Source: Neisseria weixii (lineage in GTDB: Bacteria > Pseudomonadota > Gammaproteobacteria > Burkholderiales > Neisseriaceae). Taken from it: a stretch of DNA of 64,000 bases. Each line of letters opens with the position of its first letter. The first letter of the stretch is position 1. The DNA lies in contig NZ_CP023429.1 in NCBI RefSeq assembly GCF_002327085.1, positions 1,550,001 to 1,614,000 of the forward strand, written 5' to 3'. This document shows positions 30,120-41,676 of the stretch, piece by piece. The notes beneath the pieces are model-generated. The model searched no databases. It saw only the letters and a list, made by a program, of their open reading frames with translations, and was not told the DNA's origin. The position numbers and the translations under genes were made by a program.

Positions 30120-30644
30120 TTATTTGAATTTTTTTAATTTCAGCCATCTGATACCTTGAAAGAAAAATTGACCGAGGAACACCACACCTGTATAAATTGC
30201 AAATTTTATGCAAATAATCATAAATAAGAAAAATACCGTATCATTATGAAAGGATCTTTTTATTCCGAAACCACGCCCGGTAGTTGTTGAAAATTCTTGA
30301 GGAAAGATACTCAACCATAAGCAAAATAAAAAAAGTACGAATAACCCCATTAAAACTTTTTTTCGGTCTTTCTTTGGAATATGGTAAGGTTCATTTCTAA
30401 AAACAGTTGCATAAAGTATACCTAATACAACTGCCAATAAAACCGTCAGGCTGTTCGTCACTTTGGCGGCGAAAGGGTAGCGGTCAGGCTTAAAGTACCC
30501 GTTACCAAACAAATATTTATCCAGAAAATGCTCGAATGAAACCGCCCAAGGATCAATTGCATGCGTAGGCATAAGTATAAAAACCAATATCGGAAAACCG
30601 ATAAGTATGTAGAAAAATACCGTTCCCACCTGCTTTTTTGTCAT
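30120..30644 (-). CDS. 4-TM membrane protein, tandem paralogue 1 (putative immunity)
   Basis: A 174-residue protein with four predicted membrane helices (about residues 6-28, 62-83, 95-115 and 137-163). It is about 45-50% like the two genes upstream. Shared landmarks are YLFGNGYFKPDRYPFAAKVT between helices 1 and 2 and a SIFPQEFSTTTGRGFG loop after helix 3, then SFHN. I do not recognise a named family. It lies in a tandem set directly downstream of an effector-like gene with a membrane segment, the arrangement of colicin-type immunity genes; this role is inference. AAGGAGAATCTT precedes the start, after a DUS hairpin. Confidence 0.75.
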   Translation of the reverse strand: MTKKQVGTVFFYILIGFPILVFILMPTHAIDPWAVSFEHFLDKYLFGNGYFKPDRYPFAAKVTNSLTVLLAVVLGILYATVFRNEPYHIPKKDRKKVLMGLFVLFLFCLWLSIFPQEFSTTTGRGFGIKRSFHNDTVFFLFMIICIKFAIYTGVVFLGQFFFQGIRWLKLKKFK

Positions 30645-30657
30645 AAGATTCTCCTTA

Positions 30658-30687
30658 CAGGCCGTCTGAAAATTTTCAGACGGCCTG
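30658..30687. terminator. Inverted DUS pair in immunity-like intergenic region
   Basis: CAGGCCGTCTGAAAA and its inverse lie just upstream of the ribosome site of paralogue 1. The same arrangement (with CAGGCTGTCTGGAAA arms) precedes paralogue 3, showing that the intergenic module was duplicated with the gene. Confidence 0.6.
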
Positions 30688-30802
30688 TTTTCAATAAAAA
30701 GTTTATCTCTGCTACAGAACCTGCACTTTTACAGACAGCTGAAATGGTTTCTATAGATGCTCGAAATTCTCGTATTGCCAGCCGCTTTAAAACAGCTAAT
30801 AC

Positions 30803-31321
30803 TTATTGACGAGGATTTTTAATCCGTTCAAACCGTTTTGAAAACAACCGGACAAAATAGCTTATTGATAGAAAAATCATTACTTCTTTCACGGTCATTA
30901 AAAACAGAAAATAGAAATAATTATTATGAAAAGACTGTTTTGTTCCGAAACTTCTCCCTATACTGGTACTGAATTCCTGAGGATATATGCTTACCCATAA
31001 TAGAAGTGATAAAGCGACAAAGAAAAACACATGCATCTTCTTCCTATCTTTTCCGGTTATAGAATCAGGATCGTATTTGCTAAATATTCCGCAATAGATA
31101 CCTGAAAAAACCGCCGAAACAACAGTAAAACTATTGGTTACTTTAGAAGCAAAGGGATAACGGTCAGGTTTGTAGTAACCGTTTCCAAACAAATAATCAT
31201 CTAGAAAGCTGTTTAATGAAATCGCCCAGTCAGCAGCTGCATGAGCGGGTATAAATAAAAATATTAATGTTGGCAGAATTAACAACATATAAAAAATCAT
31301 ATGACCTGTTTTTCTGCTCAT
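30803..31321 (-). CDS. 4-TM membrane protein, tandem paralogue 2 (putative immunity)
   Basis: A 172-residue protein of the same family as its neighbours: helix 1 GHMIFYMLLILPTLIFLFIP, then YLFGNGYYKPDRYPFASKVT, helix 2, a charged cytoplasmic or periplasmic stretch (SKYDPDSITGKDRKKMH), helix 3, YPQEFSTSIGRSFGTKQSFH, and helix 4 near residues 137-160. It ends in a basic tail. The frame is intact. The 158-base gap to paralogue 1 holds the DUS hairpin and sequence without a supported start codon. Immunity function is inferred from position and tandem duplication only. Confidence 0.75.
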   Translation of the reverse strand: MSRKTGHMIFYMLLILPTLIFLFIPAHAAADWAISLNSFLDDYLFGNGYYKPDRYPFASKVTNSFTVVSAVFSGIYCGIFSKYDPDSITGKDRKKMHVFFFVALSLLLWVSIYPQEFSTSIGRSFGTKQSFHNNYFYFLFLMTVKEVMIFLSISYFVRLFSKRFERIKNPRQ

Positions 31322-31386
31322 TAACTACTCCTACTATAAATCTGATTCATGCTAAAGGAGATCTGAAAGCCCCATCAAAATAGGCT

Positions 31387-31898
31387 TTATATTTTGCTCT
31401 TTGAAAATAATTTGCATATGACGCCACCGAAGACTCGGACACCTACATAAATCATAATTTGTTTAATAAAAATTAAAAAAAGAAAAGTAAAGGGGTTATT
31501 ATGAAATGACCTGCTTAATCCAAAATTACGTCCACTGCTACTAGAAAATTCTTGAGGCAATATACTGACCCATAAGAACAATACAAGCATCAAAAAAATA
31601 AAGGCATATCCTTTTTTTCTATTTTCTTTAGGTACTATATCTGCTTCTTTACCATATAAAATAGTGCATAATAATCCATAAAAAGGGCAAAAATTACGGT
31701 AAAAATATTAGTAACTTTTGCCGCAAAAGGGTATCTGTCGGGTTTATAATACCCATTACCAAACAAATAAGCATCTAAAACATTATTAACCAATACAGAC
31801 ACTCTACCAACAGCATCAGCCGGGGTTAGAACAAATATTACTATTGGAAAAAGAATTAATATATAAAAAAATATACGGTCAAGTTTATCTTTGTCCAT
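31387..31898 (-). pseudogene. 4-TM membrane protein, tandem paralogue 3, frameshifted
   Basis: Third member of the family and nearest the effector-like gene. The start MDKDKLDRIFFYILILFPIV at 31898 has AAGGATACTGAT before it. The protein matches through YLFGNGYYKPDRYPFAAKVT and helix 2, then shifts at about 31675 where one base is missing (ATGGA-TTATTA). With it restored, ...GLLCTILYGKEADIV leads into LFLWVSILPQEFSSSSGRNF and helix 4. If the shift is real the cognate immunity gene is dead while two paralogues remain; if an error, all three are intact. Confidence 0.7.
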
Positions 31899-31960
31899 AT
31901 CAGTATCCTTACAGGCTGTCTGAAAATTTCCAGACAGCCTGTTCTCCATAAGAAGTTTAT

Positions 31961-33505
31961 TTATATCGAAGGCATTTTGTAATCATCAGTTATGGAATTG
32001 ACAGGCGGCGGCTCAGCTTGGTAAACACCATCGTTGCCGAGACCGGCCGGTTGGTTTGGTACCGGTATCATGCCCGTTATCCTTTCCCACTCTTCATCAT
32101 ACTCGTCGTAAAACTCTTGGTACCAATTCTTCAGCCAGATTATAGATTTTGAGGGCATATTCGGTGGGGTTCTCGCCTGCTTTAGCGGCAGCTTGGCCGA
32201 GATATTCCAAATCCAGATACTCTTCCCTCAAGCCTAAGGCTGCGCGGATTTCGTCTCCGTTGACCGTGTTTGCCGTTTCAGTCTGCGTATCTGCAGGCTG
32301 ATGCGGAATCTGCTCTGCAGGATTTGCGTCTTCCGGCGCCAGCATGGCCTTAACGGCTTCGTCGCTGTAGGTTCGGATATTGTCGCCATTGACAGACACG
32401 TTTTCGTCTGCGCTCACGTTGCCGATAACGGAAATGTCTTTGCCTTCCAACTCCACGTTTTTGAAATGTTGCTCGCCGATTAGCGTCATTTCGTTTTTGG
32501 CAGACAGCTTGAGGGATTCGGAAGATTTGAAATTTCCAACCACAGCCAAATCCTCATAAGGTTCACCATCTTTATTCATCACCTTATTTAAGTCATATTG
32601 GCCTGATTGTGATATGTCTTTTTCTAATGCCTCAAATGCAATAGAAATACCGTATCCGATAGCAGCTCCTGCTATAGCTGTTCCAATGACCACAGCAGTT
32701 CCTGTTCCTCCAATAGCAGCCGCCAATATCAACCCACCCGTACGCACCAGCCCCATACTGGCCGCACCCGCCGCCGCCGAACCGACGATTTTGGACACCT
32801 GCCCGACCACAGGGCTCCAATCGCCGCTGTCCCATGCCGCACCAAATCTTTTACCCAGCTCCAAGCCGTCCGTTACATGGGAAACACCGCCCGTGATTTT
32901 GGTGAGCATACCGATGCCGTAAGCCTTGCCGCTCAAATCGCCATGCTGCTGCTTCACTTCCGCGCTATTGTCGGCGATTTCTTTCACAGCCTCTTTCAAG
33001 GCTTCGGGATGCTTCACATAGAAATCCCTGAGTTCGGCAGACGATATTTTATCCTGTTCGATACCGGCCATTACCCGGGTCAAGCCGTTTTGTACGTCGT
33101 GGCGGATATGGTGTTTTTCAGCTTATCGGCTTCCTCCATAAAATGACGGTGGATGCCGCCCGCCGCACCGCCTGTCACGGTAACGGCATTACCGACGGCC
33201 TGGGCGGCAATTTCTTCAGGATGTTTGGGGGCTTCATCGGGCTTTACGGCTTCCTTGTGCTCAGGTTCAGGCTCGGGCTGCGGTTTGGCTTCAAATTGGA
33301 AATCAGGCGGAACAGGTGTTCTGAAACTGTCTAAAAAGTACCGGTCGTTCATCGCCTGAATCTGCCCGGATACTTCTTCCTGCCTTCTCATCATCGCAAA
33401 GGAATCCGGACGCTCCCCCCGTACTACTACAGTATTCGTAACCGGATTCGCGCCATCATGCCCTATAACGTAAAGCGGGGTTCTTGAGCCGAATGAGTCA
33501 TTCAT
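31961..33505 (-). pseudogene. Effector-like protein with Gly/Ala-rich membrane segment, two frameshifts
   Basis: A reconstructed ~514-codon gene starting [20 protein letters not shown] (AAAGGAGACAAAGATT before it). The frame shifts near 33090 (to ..IRHDVQNGLTRVMAGIEQD) and near 32120 (LAEE to WYQEFYDEYDEEWER). Order: hydrophilic N-terminus with a PEPEPE linker; helical region; a long Gly/Ala/Ile membrane-active stretch with GxxxG spacing (32633-32807); a beta-repeat segment with alternating short strands (SAKNEMTLIGEQHFKNVELE, KDISVIGNVSADENVSVNGD; about 32365-32552); an acidic C-terminus ending TDDYKMPSI. No Sec signal. The plan resembles pore-forming T6SS/contact-dependent effectors, with downstream 4-TM genes as immunity. 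Function is inferred; no named family was recognised. Confidence 0.6.
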
Positions 33506-33596
33506 AATCTTTGTCTCCTTTACTGTTTGATACCTGCCGTATTGAGATGATAAAAATCATTCTCAATGAAATTTGAGTAATAAAAGCCCAAAAAGT

Positions 33597-33737
33597 TTCA
33601 TCAAAAACTTCCTTGCCGGTTGAAACCCCGCCCTTCAGGACGGCAGAATCGGGAGTTATCCGGAAGAGGTGCAACCCTTCCGAATCAGGGCAACACACAG
33701 GGCTGCGCTTTATGTGCAGCCCTGTGTGTTGAAACAT
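33597..33737 (-). repeat. REP2/CREN-like structured leader repeat, copy 1
   Basis: About 140 bases matching 50823-50967. Three hairpins in a row: CCGCCCTTC-AGGACGG, CCGGAAGAGGTGCAACCCTTCCG, and a perfect ACACACAGGGCTGC...GCAGCCCTGTGTGT. On the minus strand it ends in AAGGAAGTTTTTGATG, a ribosome site and ATG opening a 12-codon frame (33601-33563), with the effector gene starting 58 bases further on. Meningococcal REP2 repeats sit in this way directly before start codons. Confidence 0.55.
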
Positions 33738-33798
33738 ATGGCAAATGAAAAAAGAGCAGTTATTCCTGCTCTTTTTTCAGACGGCCTTTTATTTTATC

Positions 33799-35037
<1,239 letters not shown>

Positions 35038-35145
35038 TTATTTCCGGGCCGTCTGAAAACAATAACTTTAATGAATGCCGATTATACACATATTTTTCGT
35101 GCGAACGCGCTTATCCGCCTGCAAAAATCCTTGTTTTCAGACGGC

Positions 35146-35739
35146 CTATAACAATCCGGCAAACTCAAAAAACGCCCGATACGCCGCCGTTTTCTTGTCA
35201 AAACCCAAAGGATACGCGCGCGAAGTGGACGGCAGCCGCGTGAGCGTTAGGGCGCGGCCTTGATAAACATAATCAATGGTTTCGCCCGTTTTCGGCAGTT
35301 CGGTTTTCTCGGGCAGCAGACCGAGCAGCACTTCCGTGGCTTTGCCGCCGGTAGTAAACAAATGCCTGCAATGCGGCAGCTTGTGCAGCACCGCGGCCAA
35401 ATCCACCGCTTCGACCACTTTCAAAAACTTATCCGAAGCGTTGTCCTGTCCGCGCACAGCTTTCCACACCGTCGGACAAGATGCAATGCCGCGCTCATGT
35501 AAAAAAGCAATAATCTTTTCCCTATCAAAGGCTTTTTCAGCCGGCCTTTGAAAATGCGTTTTGTCGCCGAAAAACACCTCGCCGTAAATGCGCCACATAT
35601 CGTTTTGAAAATTCGGATAATGAAACTGCATGGCACGTTTGTCTTCTTTGGGCGGAAACGTGCCCATCATCATCACCGTCGCATTGGGTGGCAGAATCGG
35701 CGCAAAAGGATGGGTTTCAACAATAGGCTTGCCGTTCAT
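35146..35739 (-). CDS. Uracil-DNA glycosylase family protein
   Basis: A 197-residue protein of the UDG superfamily, close to the G:T/U mismatch glycosylase (MUG-like) and hypothetical neisserial members. It begins with the nucleotide-pocket region ILPPNATVMMMGTFPPKEDK near residue 14, then FHYPNFQNDMWRIYGEVFFG near 39 and the C-terminal RLPSTSRAYPLGFDKK, the position of the family's DNA-intercalating/catalytic loop. It would remove deaminated or mismatched bases; the exact lesion is not predictable. It lies between trpF and trpB, with its ATG 3 bases from the trpF stop, so it is translationally linked to trpF. Confidence 0.8.
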   Translation of the reverse strand: MNGKPIVETHPFAPILPPNATVMMMGTFPPKEDKRAMQFHYPNFQNDMWRIYGEVFFGDKTHFQRPAEKAFDREKIIAFLHERGIASCPTVWKAVRGQDNASDKFLKVVEAVDLAAVLHKLPHCRHLFTTGGKATEVLLGLLPEKTELPKTGETIDYVYQGRALTLTRLPSTSRAYPLGFDKKTAAYRAFFEFAGLL

Positions 35740-35741
35740 CG

Positions 35742-36368
35742 CTACGCATCCGCTTGTATCACGGCTTGCAAAAATGCCGCCATTTTTTCCGCATTTTTAA
35801 TACCGCCGCTGCTTTCCACTCCGCCGGACACATCCACCGCCGCCGCGCCGCTGATCCGAACCGCTTCGGCCACATTGCCGGCGTTCAAACCACCTGCCAA
35901 CACCCACGGTTTGTCGCGGTAACCGGCAAGCAGCTTCCAGTCGAACTGCAAACCCGTGCCGCCATATTCGTCGGGGTGATAGGCGTCAAACAACACCGCG
36001 CGGGCATGGGGAAATTTGCTTGAGGCCGTCTGAATGTCTACCGCGCTTTGCACGCGCACGGCTTTCAAATAAGGGCGGTCAAACCGGCGGCAGAATTCAT
36101 CGTCTTCATCGCCGTGAAACTGAATCGCATCAATCGGCACTTGGCGCAGCGTTTCGCGGATCTGCCCGGCTGTTTCATTGACAAACAACGCCACCACGGT
36201 CACAAACGGCGGCAGCGCGGCTACAATCTTTTGCGCCTGTTGGATATTGACCGCGCGTTTGCTCTTGGCGAAAAACACCAATCCGACCGCATCGACGCCC
36301 AACTGCGCGGCAGCGCGGGCATCTTCGGGGCGGGTAAAACCGCAGATCTTGGTTCGGATTCGGGTCAT
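35742..36368 (-). CDS. trpF: Phosphoribosylanthranilate isomerase
   Basis: A 208-residue TIM-barrel enzyme catalysing the Amadori rearrangement of PRA to CdRP in tryptophan synthesis. Catalytic Cys is in [13 protein letters not shown] near residue 8 and the partner Asp in [17 protein letters not shown] near 130. [13 protein letters not shown] near 80 and the phosphate loop [15 protein letters not shown] near 155, ending [16 protein letters not shown], complete the signature. It is the first gene of a trpF-UDG-trpB cluster. Upstream lie inverted DUS sequences and the divergent mnmC. Confidence 0.95.
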   Translation of the reverse strand: MTRIRTKICGFTRPEDARAAAQLGVDAVGLVFFAKSKRAVNIQQAQKIVAALPPFVTVVALFVNETAGQIRETLRQVPIDAIQFHGDEDDEFCRRFDRPYLKAVRVQSAVDIQTASSKFPHARAVLFDAYHPDEYGGTGLQFDWKLLAGYRDKPWVLAGGLNAGNVAEAVRISGAAAVDVSGGVESSGGIKNAEKMAAFLQAVIQADA

Positions 36369-36506
36369 GCGTGTTCCTTAGGTTCAGCTTTTCAGACGGC
36401 CTATTATAAAGCAAAGGCCGTCTGAAAAATAAGCGGTTTTGCGGCAGCGCAATCAACAAAACGTATTTCCGCATTACAATACGCTTTTTATTCAGACGGC
36501 CTCATC

Positions 36507-38101
36507 ATGAATTACCTTGCTTGGAACGGCATTCCCAGTCTTACCGAACTCGTGCGCACGCTCGAGAGCCATGCTAAACCGCTTTATTGGGCGGTGTGCC
36601 TGCCTGCGCGGGAAATGCCGCTATTCAGGCCGTCTGAAAACCCTTGCGCCTTAGAGCAGACTTTAGCCGGAGCCATTGCGCGCAAAATCGGCTGCCTGCA
36701 ATTCAATGCCGTGAATGTGCTGGCGAATGTGTTGCCCGATGTGCATTTGTGGCTGGTGCCGTCTGAACATGCTGCCGATATTCAAACGCATTTTCCGCAC
36801 GCCTTGCAATGGCAGACCGCCCCCGTCACGCAACGCGAAACCGCTGTCAAACCCTGGTTCAGCCCGATTGAGAACCAAGCCAAACCCACCGGCGCCATCG
36901 TCATCGGTGCGGGCATAGCCGGAGCAGCCACCGCGCGGGAATTGGCCGAACACGGCGTGCGCGTAACCGTGCTTGAAGCCAAACATATTGCCAATGGCGG
37001 TTCGGGCAACCGCCAAGGTTTGCTGTATGCCAAAATCTCGCCGCACCCGACCGAGCAAACCGAATTGCTGCTGGCAGGCTATGGCTACACGAGGCGGCTG
37101 TTGGCCGATTTGCTGCCCGAACAACACGCTTGGGGCGGCGATGGCGTGTTGCACGTCAATTTTAATGAAGCCGAGCGCAAGCGCAATCAGGCATTGGGTT
37201 TGCAGCGCCATCATGCGCATTTATACCGCTCCGTTTCCCAACAAGAAGCGGAGGAACTCGCAGGCATGGATGTCGGTTCAGACGGCCTCTATTGGCCGCA
37301 CGGCGTGTGGCTCAATCCGCCCGCTTTGGTGCGCGCTTTATTGGAACATCCCTTGATTGACGTGCACGAACACGCACCGCTGCTTTCGGCGGAATTTGAC
37401 GGCACGGCTTGGACGGCGCACACCACACAAGGTAATTTCACCGCACAACACCTGATTTACTGTATGGGCGCCCACAGCCCTAACGCGCCCGAGCGCAACG
37501 TTTCCAAACTGCCGTTCCGCCAAATCCGCGGCCAAACCGGCGTCGCCAAAGCAAGCGCGTTTTCGGCCAGGCTGCGTTGTGCCTTATCAGGCGAATGCTA
37601 CGTCAGCCCGAGCTGGCAGGGCAACACTGCTACGGCGCGACGTTTGTTCTAAACAGCAGCGATGAAGCGTGGCATCAACACGAAGAATCGGTAAACCGTG
37701 CTGCCTTGCATGATTTACATCCGGTTTTGGCTGATTCGCTGTTTTCAGACGGCCTCAATCCCTTGGCTGAAGCCGGCGGCCACGCGGCTTTACGCTGCGA
37801 CAGTCTGGATCATTTGCCGATGGTCGGCGCGGTGGGCGACATTGCCGCCATGCAGGACGTGTACGCCAAACTGGCTTTGGACAAACATTACCGCCTCAAC
37901 GCCCCCTGCCCTTACCTGCCCAATGTCTGGCTCAACACCGCCCACGGCACGCGCGGTTTAGCGACTGCGCCGATTTGCGCCGCATCGCTGGCCGCGGAAA
38001 TCTTAAACCTGCCCCAACCTTTGCCGCCACGCCTGAAAGCCGCGCTGCATCCCAACCGCGCCGTGATTCGGGCAATTATGCGCCATCAGCCGCTGTTGTG
38101 A
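36507..38101 (+). pseudogene. mnmC: FAD-dependent tRNA modification oxidoreductase MnmC, frameshifted
   Basis: The oxidoreductase half of MnmC removes carboxymethyl from cmnm5s2U34 of tRNA using FAD. The N-terminal ~125 residues are not the methyltransferase domain of enterobacterial MnmC. The FAD loop is AIVIGAGIAGAATARELAEH near residue 130, then GNRQGLLYAKISPHPTEQTE. At 37619-37621 (GGG) one base is missing: ...GECYVSPSWQG should pass directly to QHCYGATFVLNSSDEAWHQH. After it the C-terminal FAD-contact region (LPMVGAVGD, TAHGTRGLATAPICAASLAA) is intact. Reconstructed length is about 531 residues. Core gene, so a sequencing error is plausible. Confidence 0.85.
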
Positions 38102-38348
38102 AGATAAGCCGTCGGCACCCCATCTGCCTCCATCCCGCAATTTACCCGCCAGATACTTACGTTTGACACTATGAACAAAAAAATCATAACAAATCAGTGA
38201 TTTTTTCTAAAAATCAATATTTTTCAGACGGCCTTGGAAACCTTTACGCATAAAATCAGGTCTGAATGAAAATCTGACAACTAAACATCACATTATCGGG
38301 CAGATTGATTTAAAATATTCCAAGTAATTATTCATATCTTAAAAAATT

Positions 38349-38768
38349 ATGCGTTATTACGGTACTATTGTCCGTTGGAACGAAAGCCGCCGCTTCGGTG
38401 CAATACGTGAAGAAAGCACCGAAAACGAAATATTTGTCGCGCTTTCCGCATTCAACGGCAACCCCGATGGCCCTTTTGAAGGCCAGCGGGTTTCCTTTTA
38501 TCTCGCCAAAGGCCGCCAAGGCCGCAGCGAAGCCCAAGATGTGCGCTTTGCCGATGACTTTGACGATGAGGCCGAATCATCATTTTATGCAGCCTACCGC
38601 AAGCAAGGCTGCCCTTCGCGTGCAGGCGGTGTGTTGCTGGCGATTTTATTAGTTGCGGCGCTACTTGGCGGCGCTTGGTACGGCTGGCAGGTTTGGCAAA
38701 ACCACCGCGCGCAAACGGTTCACACTACCAAGCAGTCCGATTCTATGGTTGCCACCATTGCTGCGTAA
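38349..38768 (+). CDS. Cold-shock-domain membrane protein
   Basis: A 139-residue protein. Residues 1-65 form a cold-shock-like OB fold (GTIVRWNESRRFGAIREEST then EIFVALSAFN, GQRVSFYLAKGRQGRSEAQD), followed by one membrane helix at about 96-118 (GVLLAILLVAALLGGAWYGW). This is the CSD-TM type often ending in an excalibur domain. Here the frame stops at TAA 38766, but in the same frame, after this and one further stop, a full excalibur domain is encoded (next entry). The ATG start lies in an AT-rich leader without a strong ribosome site. Confidence 0.75.
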   Translation: MRYYGTIVRWNESRRFGAIREESTENEIFVALSAFNGNPDGPFEGQRVSFYLAKGRQGRSEAQDVRFADDFDDEAESSFYAAYRKQGCPSRAGGVLLAILLVAALLGGAWYGWQVWQNHRAQTVHTTKQSDSMVATIAA

Positions 38769-39008
38769 ATGGAAGCCGAACGCAAAGCATGGAATCATGC
38801 CGTCAAACCGCCTGCTTCATCCAAGCCGTCAGCCCAATTCAGCTGCGACGGGCAGCAATAGTGTGCGCAGATGAGTTCGCGTGAAGAAGCCGAATTCTTT
38901 ATCCGCCATTGCCCGGACACCAAAATGGACGGTGACAACGATGGCATTCCGTGCCAAGACGACAGCCGCCGGTGGCCTGAAGCCTTTCAAACCCTGATTC
39001 GGACATAG
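38769..39008 (+). pseudogene. Detached excalibur domain, in frame with preceding gene
   Basis: Continuing the previous frame past TAA (38766) and TAG (38859) gives AQFSCDGQQ-stop-CAQMSSREEAEFFI then CPDTKMDGDNDGIPCQDD, the excalibur calcium-binding pattern (F.C.G..YC..M.S..EA ... DGD.DG.PC). The TAG stands where Tyr is usual and the TAA where a polar residue would fit. The domain therefore looks cut off by two point changes, not by a shift. Confidence 0.65.
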
Positions 39009-39082
39009 CTCGAAGCAAACACAACGCATAACGAAGAAATGTGCCAAAGATGGCGATTTTCACAATTCTCAATATACCTATT

Positions 39083-39121
39083 AAAGGCCGTCTGAAAAAA
39101 TAATCCTTTCAGACGGCCTTT
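39083..39121. terminator. Inverted DUS pair before argS
   Basis: AAAGGCCGTCTGAAA and its inverse flank a short loop between the excalibur remnant and argS. Confidence 0.65.
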
Positions 39122-39202
39122 ATGCTGTCTTAAAACGCCGGTTTCCCTTAAAATACCGCCTGAACAAATGACCGCATGATTTGCATTTATTTAAGAGACT
39201 GA

Positions 39203-40927
<1,725 letters not shown>

Positions 40928-40943
40928 GCAGCGTCATGCAATT

Positions 40944-40979
40944 AAGGCCGTCTGAAAAGGTATTTTTCAGACGGCCTTT
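40944..40979 (+). terminator. Inverted DUS pair downstream of argS
   Basis: AAGGCCGTCTGAAAA and TTTTTCAGACGGCCTTTT form a hairpin with a T tract after argS. Confidence 0.8.
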
Positions 40980-41015
40980 TTGCTATTATGCCACTTTATT
41001 TCTTTTAAGATACTT

Positions 41016-41615
41016 ATGAACCGTTATCATCTGATGCTGGCAATAGTCAGCGCTGCCCTAATTTGGTCGGGCATCAACCCGAAAGACTACCCGACTTGGG
41101 GCTTGGAAGTATCTCCGGCCGTTATCGGCGCGGTTTTGCTGCTGGCCACTTACCGCCGCTTCCGCCTCAGCGATTTTGCCTATTGGGTGATGACGTTTCA
41201 CGCAGTGGTATTGATTGTCGGCGGGCACTACACTTATGCCGAGGTGCCGCTGTTTGACTGGCTGAAAGAACCGATGGGCTGGGAGCGCAACAATTACGAC
41301 AAACTCGGCCACTTTATGCAGGGCTTTTCACCGGCAGTCATCGCAGCAGAAATTTTATGGCGAAACCAAGTAGTCACCAGCCGGAAATGGTTGGTTTTTC
41401 TCAGCTTTTGCGTGTGCATGGCCATTAGCGCGGTATATGAATTGATTGAATGGCTGGCAGCAGTCTTGGGCGGCCAAAGCGCGGAAGCATTTTTAGGCAC
41501 GCAAGGCTATGAGTGGGATACGCAGGCCGATATGATGTGGTGCGGCATCGGCGCTTGTGTGATGTTGGCTTGCTTGCTTTGGAAAAATCATTTTAAAACA
41601 AATGCGTTGAAATAA
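41016..41615 (+). CDS. DUF2238/YjdF-like integral membrane protein
   Basis: A 199-residue inner-membrane protein with about six helices. Characteristic segments are FHAVVLIVGGHYTYAEVPLF near residue 68, NYDKLGHFMQGFSPAVIAAE near 99 (conserved charged His/Asp), SAVYELIEWLAAV and TQGYEWDTQADMMWCGIGA. These fit the DUF2238 (YjdF) family, whose function is not known. The ATG at 41016 is chosen; the open frame starts earlier from a TTG inside the argS terminator, which is unlikely. Single gene closed by a DUS hairpin. Confidence 0.88.
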   Translation: MNRYHLMLAIVSAALIWSGINPKDYPTWGLEVSPAVIGAVLLLATYRRFRLSDFAYWVMTFHAVVLIVGGHYTYAEVPLFDWLKEPMGWERNNYDKLGHFMQGFSPAVIAAEILWRNQVVTSRKWLVFLSFCVCMAISAVYELIEWLAAVLGGQSAEAFLGTQGYEWDTQADMMWCGIGACVMLACLLWKNHFKTNALK

Positions 41616-41626
41616 CTAAATTTTAG

Positions 41627-41659
41627 AGGCCGTCTGAATAAAAATGTTTCAGACGGCCT
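41627..41659. terminator. Inverted DUS pair between convergent genes
   Basis: AGGCCGTCTGAA and TTCAGACGGCCT flank an AT-rich loop between convergent 41016 and 41677 genes. Confidence 0.7.
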
Positions 41660-41676
41660 TTTATCTTAAATCAAAC

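Noticed and set aside
30690..30810. Open stretches on both strands between immunity-like paralogues 1 and 2
   Set aside because: Neither frame has a supported start; probably spacer or a remnant that I cannot identify.
33498..33737. 79-codon minus-strand frame over the repeat upstream of the effector gene
   Set aside because: It runs through the three hairpins of the REP2-like repeat and lacks protein-like character.
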